Position numbers and translations under genes: made by a program
Shown: positions 55,352 through 63,375 of the stretch, piece after piece
Position numbering within the stretch: the first letter of the stretch is position 1
Layout: each line of letters opens with the position of its first letter
Assembly: GCF_037265215.1 (NCBI RefSeq)
Contig: NZ_CP147737.1
Span: 3,256,001 to 3,320,000, forward strand
Direction: 5' to 3'
Length of the DNA: 64,000 nt
Source: Xenorhabdus griffiniae
GTDB lineage: Bacteria; Pseudomonadota; Gammaproteobacteria; Enterobacterales; Enterobacteriaceae
The notes under the pieces: model-generated
Databases searched by the model: none
What the model was told of the DNA's origin: nothing
The model's input: the letters and a program-made list of their open reading frames with translations, nothing else

Positions 55352-55690
55352 TTAGAATTTAATATATTCCAGAGGAATCCAGCCTGCTTCTCCTGAGTCT
55401 TTATATGCCCAGTACCAACCATTTAATGCTCGGTCAAGATACAGATATTCTCCCGCTTTTACTGTTAACTCGTGAGCCGTGTAATCTTCCTGACATATTG
55501 CATTATCAGGATAAATGAGATTCAGAATTTGTTGAGGAACCCAGCCACTGACATTTAAGGAGTTTGTCGTCCAAATCCAGTAAGGGTAATCAATATCGCT
55601 ATGGCTGATCGAAACAATATCTCCAGCTTGTAATTTGATCGGATTTGGATAAGCACTAACATAGTCGTGAATTACAATGCTTTTTCTCAT
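55352..55690 (-). CDS. small SH3-domain protein
   Basis: 112 residues from ATG 55690 (MRKSIVIHDYVSAYPNPIKL); the longer frame begins inside a repeat. It contains two SH3-like halves: LQAGDIVSISHSDIDYPYWI ... VSGWVPQQIL and LTVKAGEYLYLDRALNGWYW ... EAGWIPLEYI. There is no signal peptide. Such cytoplasmic proteins of unknown function occur as single genes in enterics. A family B repeat occupies its promoter region. Confidence 0.75.
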   Translation of the reverse strand: MRKSIVIHDYVSAYPNPIKLQAGDIVSISHSDIDYPYWIWTTNSLNVSGWVPQQILNLIYPDNAICQEDYTAHELTVKAGEYLYLDRALNGWYWAYKDSGEAGWIPLEYIKF

Positions 55691-55695
55691 TATGG

Positions 55696-55800
55696 TTAAA
55701 TAGTGTTTCAAAATGATAAGAGTATTCTTTACCTCGCGCACCGCGCGGGGTAAAGAATACCAATATCTGATACTCTCAGTATTATGAAAACCTATTTAAT
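55696..55800 (-). repeat. dispersed hairpin repeat, family B (full copy)
   Basis: TTAAATAGTGTTTCAAAATG, hairpin TTTACCTCGCGCACCGCGCG with GGGTAAA, then ATCTGATACTCTCAGTATTA and TGAAAACCTATTTAAT. It is inverted relative to the copy at 25071. Confidence 0.85.
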
Positions 55801-55881
55801 TAATTGTTAGTAATCATTCGCTTGTTATTGGGTGAAGATGGGGTTATTGATTATCTCAAATATGTTTTTGCGGAGGTTGTT

Positions 55882-56088
55882 ATGCCTATAAACCCAACCG
55901 ACCCATTTAGAACTACGTACCCGCTTGTAAAAAACAGATTAACAGTGCGTTTTCTTAGCAATGAGAGTAATTTCTTCGCCGTATATTTCGATTCACCGAA
56001 GGAATTCCCATATCGTCCATTTTCTGGTGTTCTTAATCAAGGTAGTCCAACTTTGGTTTACGAATATCTCTCTACCCCAATGGAGTAA
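55882..56088 (+). CDS. small protein of unknown function
   Basis: 68 residues from ATG 55882 (MPINPTDPFRTTYPLVKNRL), with GCGGAGG 9 bases upstream. The longer frame from 55804 has no ribosome site. It is Pro/Tyr/Phe-rich, with no signal peptide or recognisable motif. It lies between a hairpin repeat and a phage antiterminator remnant, so it could be a phage cargo gene. I can give no function. Confidence 0.5.
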   Translation: MPINPTDPFRTTYPLVKNRLTVRFLSNESNFFAVYFDSPKEFPYRPFSGVLNQGSPTLVYEYLSTPME

Positions 56089-56198
56089 AAGTCCTTTTAA
56101 ATCACTATCATTCAAAGTTGGATCATCTATTTTTTATATCCTCAACCAATGCTAAACTGTACTAGTTAGCGAGTGCATCGCGAAGCAGGTAAACGATC

Positions 56199-56570
56199 AT
56201 GCACAGAGATATACCGAAGATATTAACGTATTGGGGCGAATGGGTAGTGCAAGGCAGGGTTAACATTGGTTGGAAGTCGATATCTGCCGGGTTTAAAAAC
56301 GCGGTGACTTATTCCGGTAATAACAAGCTATCGTGCAGTGACGAGGACGGCATGATCATAGATGGCTGCGTTGCCAAGTTGCGTAATGTGGGTATGGCTC
56401 AGGAGTGCGATTTTTATCGAATATCACTACGTTAGTGGCACGTCTAAAGAGCCATAGGTTGTAAGTTCAGGCTCAGTGAAAGCGAAGTCAGAAAGCGTAT
56501 GCTGGCGGAAAGTTTTATTCTTGGGTGCCTTGGAGGCGTTAGACGAACCACTGGAAATAGATAATCTATG
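56199..56570 (+). pseudogene. phage antitermination protein Q-like, frameshifted
   Basis: The frame starts MHRDIPKILTYWGEWVVQGR and continues SISAGFKNAVTYSG and DEDGMIIDGCVAKL, the N-terminus of the small lambdoid Q (antitermQ) family. It ends prematurely as FYRISLR*. After a shift the missing part is recognisable at about 56455: IGCKFRLSESEVRKRMLAES followed by FILGCL. In phages Q lies just before the lysis and late genes. Here it is broken and isolated. Confidence 0.75.
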
Positions 56571-56870
56571 GCTTCCACGGTAGCAGAGCGAATTTGTCCA
56601 GTTCAGCCTTAAGCGCCCTATAGTAAACCTATCCCTTCCTATCCCTTGCCCGTATACCTCGCGAACGGCTCAACCAGCTCAAATGAGATAGCTGTTTGTG
56701 TGTCAGCATTACTGATTCACAAATATCGTTAACTGTAATAGCGTGATAATTCCGAGTACCTCAGAAAACTGTTAATCTGGTGACGGTCAAAGAAAGTGTA
56801 ATCACGTTCTCGTATCATATGAGGCGGTACCCTGATTCATATGGCCGTGTTTAGCAAAGAGGGTAATGCA
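56571..56870. other. no gene seen
   Basis: 300 bases of mixed sequence after the Q remnant. There is no coherent frame. TTGACG-like and TATAAT-like hexamers are not well placed. AGAGGG before ATG 56871 is the next gene's ribosome site. Confidence 0.4.
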
Positions 56871-57449
56871 ATGAATTTAAAAAATAAAATATTCAAAGCT
56901 GCTGGGAGAATACCGTTAATTAGGTCCCATGAATGGCCTTTTGGTAAGATAGAAATAGTCTTAGCTTACAACTTTAAAAAGCGAAAACCGCAAGAGTATA
57001 TCTACTTAAAGTCAAAATATAAGGATGTGCTTGAACTGGTGGGGCGAGAATCCGAAAGGGAGGAACAAAAATATATTTATAATAATTTCCATTATCTTCA
57101 ATCGATGACGGAAAATGACCGCTTAGATATTTTTGCACATGCCAGCGAGTACGCTTTAGGTTGTTACAGCCCGGAAACACTGGCTAGCGATTTGAAAAAA
57201 ATGTCTCTTCATCGGGTTGGCGTGATTAAATTCCAAGCATGTTATATCGGAAGAGGAGACTGGCTAGAAAAAGCGCGAGATGCTTTTATAGATGCAGAAA
57301 TCAATTTTGCTTATATGTCCGCCCCCACTGACCGTGTGATCTGGAATAATCCTTTTATAAAATATGTGCAGGGTGACAGGAGTCAGGCATATAAAGTGGT
57401 TAAAGGTAACATCGATAAACAATTCCCCGGAACAAGATACATGCTTTAG
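56871..57449 (+). CDS. unknown protein, possible clan CD (caspase/C80-like) fold
   Basis: 192 residues from ATG 56871 (MNLKNKIFKAAGRIPLIRSH), after AGAGGGTAATGCA. In the middle, DRLDIFAHASEYALGCYSPE is followed after about 20 residues by RVGVIKFQACYIGRGDWLEK. This is a strand ending in His-Ala and then a hydrophobic strand ending in Ala-Cys, the spacing and form of clan CD cysteine peptidases (His-Gly ... Ala/Ser-Cys). The C-terminal part (FAYMSAPTDRVIWNNPFIKY) suggests a compact enzyme or toxin domain. There is no signal peptide. It is set among phage remnants. The similarity is structural guesswork; a different fold is possible. Confidence 0.55.
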   Translation: MNLKNKIFKAAGRIPLIRSHEWPFGKIEIVLAYNFKKRKPQEYIYLKSKYKDVLELVGRESEREEQKYIYNNFHYLQSMTENDRLDIFAHASEYALGCYSPETLASDLKKMSLHRVGVIKFQACYIGRGDWLEKARDAFIDAEINFAYMSAPTDRVIWNNPFIKYVQGDRSQAYKVVKGNIDKQFPGTRYML

Positions 57450-58106
57450 TTGTTTAATTCATAGACATTGTGTAGCGGCCTAAATTATCTAGAACGCAAG
57501 ACAGAATTCCACCTTTGGTTATTTCCACCAACCCGCAGGGCAAATCCCAGGTATTACGGGCAATGCAAAGCCTTTTATACGGCTTAGCTCACAGGGTCAT
57601 GTAAAACTTTAACCTGACCTTATAACTTATTAATAACATTAAAATACGGTGAAACACTGAGTTTGAGTAAAACAGCCATACCTCATTGAGATAACGTTTA
57701 AATACCCTGAAACGAGGAGTTTGAAGCGATATGCAAAAAAGCATATCGCTCGGCTCCCTGCAATGCAAGTTTCTCAAAGTATCAAAAGATTGGGTTTAAT
57801 TCCGGCGTCTTACAGGAATCAAGATATTGATGCACGGGGAATGTAGAGCAGCTTCCTTAAAATAAAATTTTTAATAAATATCAGTGTATTATGTGTATTT
57901 TCGTATGCCATTCTGAACCAGGTTGCATATTTACATCTCGCTCGTAAATTCCGCAGCAAAGTGATTCCGTTGGGTAGACGGAATTAAGCCAACTCAAAGA
58001 GTTATACGCCACCTGACCAACTTCCTCCAATGGAGTAAGTTAGGAATATACCCATCGTCATTGAAGATGCTTGATTTTTCCCTCAAATCAGATCACTATC
58101 GCGAAC
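57450..58106. other. no gene seen; one strong hairpin
   Basis: About 650 bases of apparent IS and phage scars. A perfect hairpin AGCGATATGC-AAAAAA-GCATATCGCT lies at 57725-57750, followed by CGGCTCCC rather than T residues, so it is not a classical terminator. Short frames on either strand have no ribosome site or family features. Confidence 0.4.
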
Positions 58107-58615
58107 ATGAAAATTAATCTGACTGATGGACGAGTGCGTGAGCGCATTAAAGTCGTGCTTTTGGCTTCCGAAGGATGGACTGCCCAGATGATCGCGCAAG
58201 CGCTGCGTATCCATGAAACGACAGTCAGCCGTACCCGTCTCAACATCATGGGTTGCACTGAATTGGCAACGGATTGAAGAGACTATTATCAGGGAAACTT
58301 ATCCGCTTTCACAAAAAATTCATCTCATCCTGGATGGAGCCGGCTACCACCGCTCTGAAGTGGTTCAATTTTTTGCCGAAGTTCTGAATATTGAGTTGCA
58401 TTATCTGCCGCCTTACAGCCCGAATCTCAACCAATTGAACGATTATGGAAGTACGCGAATGAGCAGGTCTGAAACAATGTTTATTTCCCTGATGCAAAAA
58501 CATTCCGTGAAACCCTTCATCATTTTTTTCATGTCACATTACCCGAGAAAGTACAGGAATTGACTACCCGACTGACCGATAATTTCCAGACTTTAATTCC
58601 TGCATCTTCAAGTTA
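58107..58615 (+). pseudogene. IS630-family transposase remnant
   Basis: The N-terminal helix-turn-helix part (MKINLTDGRVRERIKVVLLA, MIAQALRIHETTVSR) is joined by an internal deletion to RLNIMGCTELATD. In another frame come KIHLILDGAGYHRSEVVQFF and LHYLPPYSPNLN, the second and third DDE motifs. One further base is missing before what would read PIERLWKYANEQV. So there are at least one deletion and two frameshifts. The end overlaps a family A repeat tail (TCTTCAAGTTAATTGCGTAT). Confidence 0.85.
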
Positions 58616-58671
58616 ATTGCGTATAGTATGGTATTGTCACTACATGTACATGGCGGTATATCTCATCGCCG

Positions 58672-58932
58672 AAGAACAATAACGGGCTGGAACTCATCTA
58701 CATTGATGACCAGGTGCAAAAAGACGGCTGTATCACGATTCGCACTTTCCACCGCCAGCACACCCATTTATCCAGGCAGTTTCAGAACAAGCGGATAAAA
58801 GACATCGTGGACGGTGAAAAGGTCTACTATGCCAATGCTGAACCCTGTGATATTCCAGAAGACTGCCGATTAGATGTCCGTGTCCAGATGCCGGAAGATT
58901 CGGTGTGGAATTTGAGGCAGGGGGAGGTATAA
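58672..58932 (+). pseudogene. tail-fibre C-terminal fragment
   Basis: The frame reads KNNNGLELIYIDDQVQKDGC ... TFHRQHTHLSRQF ... LDVRVQMPEDSVWNLRQG. It aligns with the end of the fibre cassette at 2688-3569 (KLPLIWVNYKVLPDGSIKLM ... TYHREHADAPAFA ... SVRVQMPENSIWNQQ). Only the last 85 or so residues remain and there is no start codon. It shows that a second fibre gene of the same family once stood here, immediately upstream of the next gene. Confidence 0.8.
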
Positions 58933-58934
58933 GT

Positions 58935-59489
58935 ATGAGACTCGTTAAAATTTACTCAGATGCTTATATATTTGAGGAGCCACACAGAAAAGCGTTCGGA
59001 AAAAATAGACTAACTATTGTGTGTCATGGATACGGGGCTGAACATGGTGTTGTAATTGATGGTCGCTTGTATTCTCCTCAGAGGCTTTCTGGTCGAATCC
59101 CGTTGTGGACGAGCATTAATAATTTACATAGTATACGACTTATTTCTTGTCGGACATCGGACTCACACGACCATATAAATGGTATGGGTTTAATGTCATT
59201 ACCTCCTAGAGCAACTTCTTTTGCTTCGTTATTGTCTGGACATCTGAATAATATTTACATTAGAGCATATACAGGGAAAGTTGCAGTGCATCCCTGCTCA
59301 AAGGATGCTCATGTGATGAGTAAGATATTTGGAGAAGAAAGTTTAGAAAGGTATCTAATGCGACAACTTAAGATAGCTAAAAATGAGCATAATTATCATT
59401 ATTACTGTGTGGTCTTTTTAAATGGACAAGTAGTGAAAGAGCGTTATCAAATTCAGACTGTAGACGGGAGTGAATTTGGTCTTTTATAA
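58935..59489 (+). CDS. unknown cargo protein after a tail fibre, clan CD-like His...Cys pattern
   Basis: 184 residues from ATG 58935 (MRLVKIYSDAYIFEEPHRKA), with GGGGAGG 8 bases upstream and starting 2 bases after the fibre stop. RLTIVCHGYGAEHGVVIDGR is followed by HSIRLISCRTSDSHDHINGM. This gives a hydrophobic strand ending His-Gly, and a second strand ending Ser-Cys about 50 residues later, which is the signature of clan CD peptidases such as the C80 self-cleavage domains. SFASLLSGHLNNIYIRAYTG also fits that fold. No other domain is visible. It is probably a phage- or toxin-associated accessory enzyme; the substrate is unknown. Confidence 0.6.
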   Translation: MRLVKIYSDAYIFEEPHRKAFGKNRLTIVCHGYGAEHGVVIDGRLYSPQRLSGRIPLWTSINNLHSIRLISCRTSDSHDHINGMGLMSLPPRATSFASLLSGHLNNIYIRAYTGKVAVHPCSKDAHVMSKIFGEESLERYLMRQLKIAKNEHNYHYYCVVFLNGQVVKERYQIQTVDGSEFGLL

Positions 59490-60084
59490 TAATTTTTTAT
59501 TATTCTTAACATAAAGTGAAATTTACCTGTTGGTATTTCTCACCTTTTAACCCATCAATCACTGATTACGTTATTTGTGACGCGTCACGATAAATAAAGG
59601 CCATTGATTCTGGAGCGATTAAATACTATTTGGCGTGGCTCACTGCCGACGAAATTCGTCGTGAGTCACTCAGTTACATTAAGTAACCCTGTGAGTGTAA
59701 GGTCATCAACTGCAAAAAATTTTTCAGTTGCTAACCTCACATAAGCAAAAGGTATAGAGGAAATTTCAACACCCAAAATATGATATCCCACCTTAAAAAA
59801 GATGGTTGGAATTTCAACCATGACTCAGATTTGCGTCATTTGTGGGAACTATAGGGATTTCCACTATGGTTGATCACTCTGGCAGTTAAAGGATAGATTT
59901 TTGCCCTATGGTGATCAGCAGCCTTCTTTCATTCTCACCTTGTAGCCGACTCCAATTTCTTTGGCAAAAAGTGCTCAATGATTTTTGGCGGGAGTGATCT
60001 GAAGGAGTAAATCAGACTCAAAACAGGCAAAAAATGGTATGCATTTTTGTTACATTTTTTTACAAAAAGAAGTTCATTAGTTAC
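59490..60084. other. no gene seen; inverted repeats
   Basis: About 595 bases. Two notable palindromes: GTGGCTCAC ... CGACGAAATTCGTCG ... GTGAGTCAC (59634-59668) and ATGGTTG-GAATTT-CAACCAT (59802-59821). Neither is followed by a T tract. They may be ends of a lost mobile element. The IS200 element begins near 60085. Confidence 0.4.
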
Positions 60085-60785
60085 AAATAAGTATCCCCCG
60101 GCATAGCCGGGGGTTTTTCATATGCGCCTATAAGGCTTTCTTACCAGCCGCGCCCTAACAGGCGCATGGCGATCTGACATTTGCATTCTATTGATTACTT
60201 ACGGCCCGTAAACGGGCTACCGGGATACGGGATTGATAATTGTTCTCCCAATTTATCCGTCTCCAGTTGATGCCTTATGTATTCCTGTATCCTTACTGCA
60301 TTTTTTCCCACTGTATCAACGTAATACCCCCGACACCAAAACTCACGATTGCGATATTTGAATTTGAGATCACCAAATTGCTCATAAAGCATCAGGCTAC
60401 TTTTCCCCTTCAGATACCCCATAAAGCTCGACACACTCATCTTGGGCCGGATTTCCAGAAGCATGTGGATGTGATCCGCACAACATTCTGCCTCCAATAT
60501 GTTCACGTTTTTCCATTCACAGCGTTTTCTTAATATGCTGCCTATCGCTCTCCGTTTTTCTCCGTAGAACACCTGCCTTCGGTATTTTGGGGCAAAGACT
60601 ATGTGGTATTTACAGTTCCATCGGGTATGCGCTAAGCTCTTTTCATCCCTCATGGTGGGACCCCCTTTCGATTTCTTCATTCACTTTTGCAGTTGCCAGA
60701 CCGCAAGGTGTTTTAACAAATCAAAAGGGGTTTTTATAGCGGACGTAGAGCTGTAAGCTCTACGGAACCCCCAGCCTAGCTGGGG
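60085..60785 (-). mobile_element. IS200-type (IS200/IS605 family) insertion sequence
   Basis: One transposase gene flanked by subterminal hairpins: CCCCCGGCATAGCCGGGGG with TTTTT at 60092-60115, and CCCCCAGCCTAGCTGGGGG with TTTTC at 60769-60792. As expected for this family there are no inverted terminal repeats. The exact ends are approximate. Confidence 0.8.
60195..60653 (-). CDS. tnpA: IS200 transposase TnpA (Y1 HUH)
   Basis: 152 residues from ATG 60653 (MRDEKSLAHTRWNCKYHIVF), the usual IS200 length. GGGGG lies about 8 bases upstream; the frame could extend to 60680. The HUH motif is in ECCADHIHMLLEI and the catalytic Tyr in CRGYYVDTVGKNAVRI. It uses single-strand peel-and-paste transposition. 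The frame is intact, so the element may be active. Confidence 0.95.
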   Translation of the reverse strand: MRDEKSLAHTRWNCKYHIVFAPKYRRQVFYGEKRRAIGSILRKRCEWKNVNILEAECCADHIHMLLEIRPKMSVSSFMGYLKGKSSLMLYEQFGDLKFKYRNREFWCRGYYVDTVGKNAVRIQEYIRHQLETDKLGEQLSIPYPGSPFTGRK

Positions 60786-60801
60786 GTTTTCTATATACAA
60801 T

Positions 60802-60833
60802 AAAAGGCCTTCTTATGAACAAGAAGGCCTTTT
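60802..60833. terminator. bidirectional Rho-independent terminator
   Basis: AAAAGGCCTTCTT-ATGAAC-AAGAAGGCCTTTT, a perfect 13-bp stem with A and T tails on both strands, just after the stop of the exported protein gene on the minus strand. Confidence 0.9.
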
Positions 60834-60841
60834 ATTTCTCT

Positions 60842-61132
60842 TTATTTATGGATGTTATTATATTCGGTGTCAACATTCGAACAGTCAAAACCTGGTTGCA
60901 CAGCAGCAGGTATAGTATCTAATAGGGATACTACCCTTTCTGCTGTCTTTCTATTTATATGATATATAGCAACCAATTTATCAATTAATTGGTTGCTTGA
61001 GATATTTAAGTTTTCTTGCTTTTCGGAGCAGGCATGGAACAACGGCGCGTGATCAATTGGAGAAACAATCTTTGATGGTTCTGCGTGGACAACCATAGGT
61101 AATAATATAAATATTGGAAAGAGTTTCTTCAT
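60842..61132 (-). CDS. small exported protein of unknown function
   Basis: 96 residues from ATG 61132 (MKKLFPIFILLPMVVHAEPS), after GAGGAAAAC; the longer frame upstream has no similarity to a protein. It has a clear signal peptide, cleaved about VHA-EP. The mature part has two cysteines (FHACSEKQEN; GFDCSNVD), which may form a disulphide, and a helix NQLIDKLVAIYHINRKTAER. No family is recognised. It lies between IS200 and the decayed SIR2 gene. Confidence 0.65.
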   Translation of the reverse strand: MKKLFPIFILLPMVVHAEPSKIVSPIDHAPLFHACSEKQENLNISSNQLIDKLVAIYHINRKTAERVVSLLDTIPAAVQPGFDCSNVDTEYNNIHK

Positions 61133-61160
61133 TGTTTTCCTCGAATATTTTAATTGAAAT

Positions 61161-62653
61161 TTAAATGTCATAAGATTTATAATCGTACAAGCATAATAAC
61201 CGTCTATATACTGTGCTATTTTTATCTTCGAAAGATAATAAGTAACTCTTAATATCTTTAGATGGTATTTTATCTTGATAATAACTATGAAAGATGCAGT
61301 CATCTTTTTTTGAAATAGGTAATGCCCTGTCTTCAATAATTTCTGAAATAGTATTATGAGTATTGCTGCAATTGTTAGCAGATGTCCGCTCAAAATGATC
61401 TACAAGTTTCCTTCTTTGCTGTTCCTTATAAATTTCTACATTATCGAGTTCAGGGCAGATTTCACTGAATGCAAAGATTGGAAAGAACTGGGAACTTTGT
61501 ATTTTCTGTTTATTTAATAATATAATTAATTGCTTATTTGCTTCCTCAACAATCTTGAAATAATCTTGCATCATCTCAGGCTTGGTTTGGAACTCATACT
61601 TGACTCGTTTATGAGATCCTACGGCTAATACCATTTGTCCATTTTTTAACTGGTCTAAATCTTCTGTGATTTTTACTTCTATATCCCCACCACTTTTTAT
61701 TTCATTCCAGACTTTTTGAACTTTTCTAATATCCATTGCTGAAACTGGTAAGATTAAATTTGATAAACTTTCATATATCGAAGCGTAATCGTCAGTCTTG
61801 ATTTTATTTATTCTTATAGTGGTAGCATTCCCTATGTATATATCATGTTCAGATATGGTATTAGATCGTGAATCTTTTTCATATTCGACAAGTAAAAAAT
61901 TACTTCTAATTTTATTAGCTATATCTGAGTTAGTAGGTACATAGGAAAAAATAGTCTTTAAAATTTGCTGTATGTTTCTATCACTTATGCTATACCCAAT
62001 AAAGATAACCGGATTATGAATGAATAGTGAGAGTAATTGTGCTCTAATTAGTTCATATTTGTTATCGAAATAGTCATAATCTTCTTCTGTAATCGTTAGT
62101 TCAGAAGGGGCTGAGACACAACCATGTATTTTATAGACAGAACCATAAGGGTTACTTAAAAGTATGCTATTACCTATTAGTGGTTCGAATTCAAAAAACT
62201 GTTCAATCAATGTGTCATAATTAGTAGTAATAATTGAACCAATATTTTTTCTCATTTTTATCAGTTCAGCTATTTCGTCATTTTTTTCTTCTTTAATTAA
62301 CGTGGCTGATAATATTTTAGTTATATATATTTTAAATCTACTTAAATTAACACCTTTATCCATTTCAGTATAGAAAATATCATTTATTTTTTTGAACTTA
62401 CCATTTCTGTCATTAGATAAAGTTTCGTTAAATAATTTTTCTATATCGCTTGCAATTTTTTCATATTTACACTCACCATTTATTTGACATTTTTATTTAA
62501 TGTCAAGATAAGATTCTTTATCTCCGGTAAGCTCGAAGCAGATATGAGACCATTCCAATCAAAGGAATTTGACAGATATCTCAAACTGAATCCAGTTCCA
62601 ATGAACAGCACTGGATGATTTCGATAGTTACCGATAAACTCTCTTATATCCAT
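61161..62653 (-). pseudogene. SIR2-domain (NADase-like) defence protein, frameshifted and with a stop
   Basis: The original start at 62653 (MDIREFIGNYRNHPVLFIGT, GFSLRYL) gives the Gly-rich NAD-binding loop. The frame breaks near 62545, and the next frame (FELTGDKESYLDIK) meets TAA before KCQINGECKYEKIASDIEKL. From 62363 to 61161 the rest is intact: SIITTNYDTLIEQFFEFEPL, VYKIHGCVSAPSELTITEED and PVIFIGYSISDRNIQQIL, all standard SIR2/DSR-type defence motifs. A C-terminal domain of 200 residues follows with no clear similarity. Such proteins deplete NAD on phage infection. Two lesions make this copy inactive unless it is read as a shorter product. Confidence 0.82.
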
Positions 62654-62844
62654 GATTTAAGTTAACTCTTTGTTTATAAATGGAAAGTAGATGTTTCAGC
62701 AATCATAATAATATTACCGTTTGAATATCTAGCACTGTCCAGCTTTCTTGAACAAAAAGTGCTTTTTCTCATTGATTTTGCTTAGGAATGCGATAAGGAA
62801 TATTCTTCGAAAGAAATTAATTTTGAGTCTGATAGGAGTTATGT

Positions 62845-63321
62845 ATGTCGATCATAATGGATATTATCTCTGTTATTGGTTCTGGTGTTTCGATATCTGG
62901 TATTACCCTGAAGGATTTAATCAAGAAAAACCCTAATAAAGTTGAAATTGAACGTTATATAAAATTCCTTGAACCAAAGAAAGTCTTAACGGCTCCTCTT
63001 GATGAGGAGATTATTTACGCAGTTATAAAAAGCCTGGAAGAAATAAAGAAAGAGACGGAAAATGTTAGGCTGAAATGCAATGATGAGTCGGTTTCATTAG
63101 TTTTATTAAATTTGGTTTTGACCATGAGTGAAGAACTTATGAGTCTTCATAAGATATCTAATTCCGCTGATGCTAATGTGAAGATGTATAAAAACCTGCA
63201 AAAGATAAGAATAAAATTTGCTCAAGCACTTGCTATGTTATGCAGCGCATATGATATTGACATAACACGTTCAGAGCTTTCAAAATTTATTCTGGATGTT
63301 GGTTATAAACCTCGTAGCTGA
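62845..63321 (+). CDS. unknown protein between SIR2 and DUF3732 genes
   Basis: 158 residues from ATG 62845 (MSIIMDIISVIGSGVSISGI), with TAGGAG 6 bases upstream. The N-terminus is hydrophobic and Gly/Ser-rich for 20 residues, then charged helices follow (VIKSLEEIKKETENVRLKCN; KMYKNLQKIRIKFAQALAML). It may be membrane-touching or a helical adaptor. No family is recognised. It is divergent from the SIR2 remnant and convergent with the ATPase gene, so it is not in an operon with either. Confidence 0.65.
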   Translation: MSIIMDIISVIGSGVSISGITLKDLIKKNPNKVEIERYIKFLEPKKVLTAPLDEEIIYAVIKSLEEIKKETENVRLKCNDESVSLVLLNLVLTMSEELMSLHKISNSADANVKMYKNLQKIRIKFAQALAMLCSAYDIDITRSELSKFILDVGYKPRS

Positions 63322-63375
63322 TAAGTTGTGGCACTATATATGCAATCATAGTGCCCTCATAATATCAGTACGATT

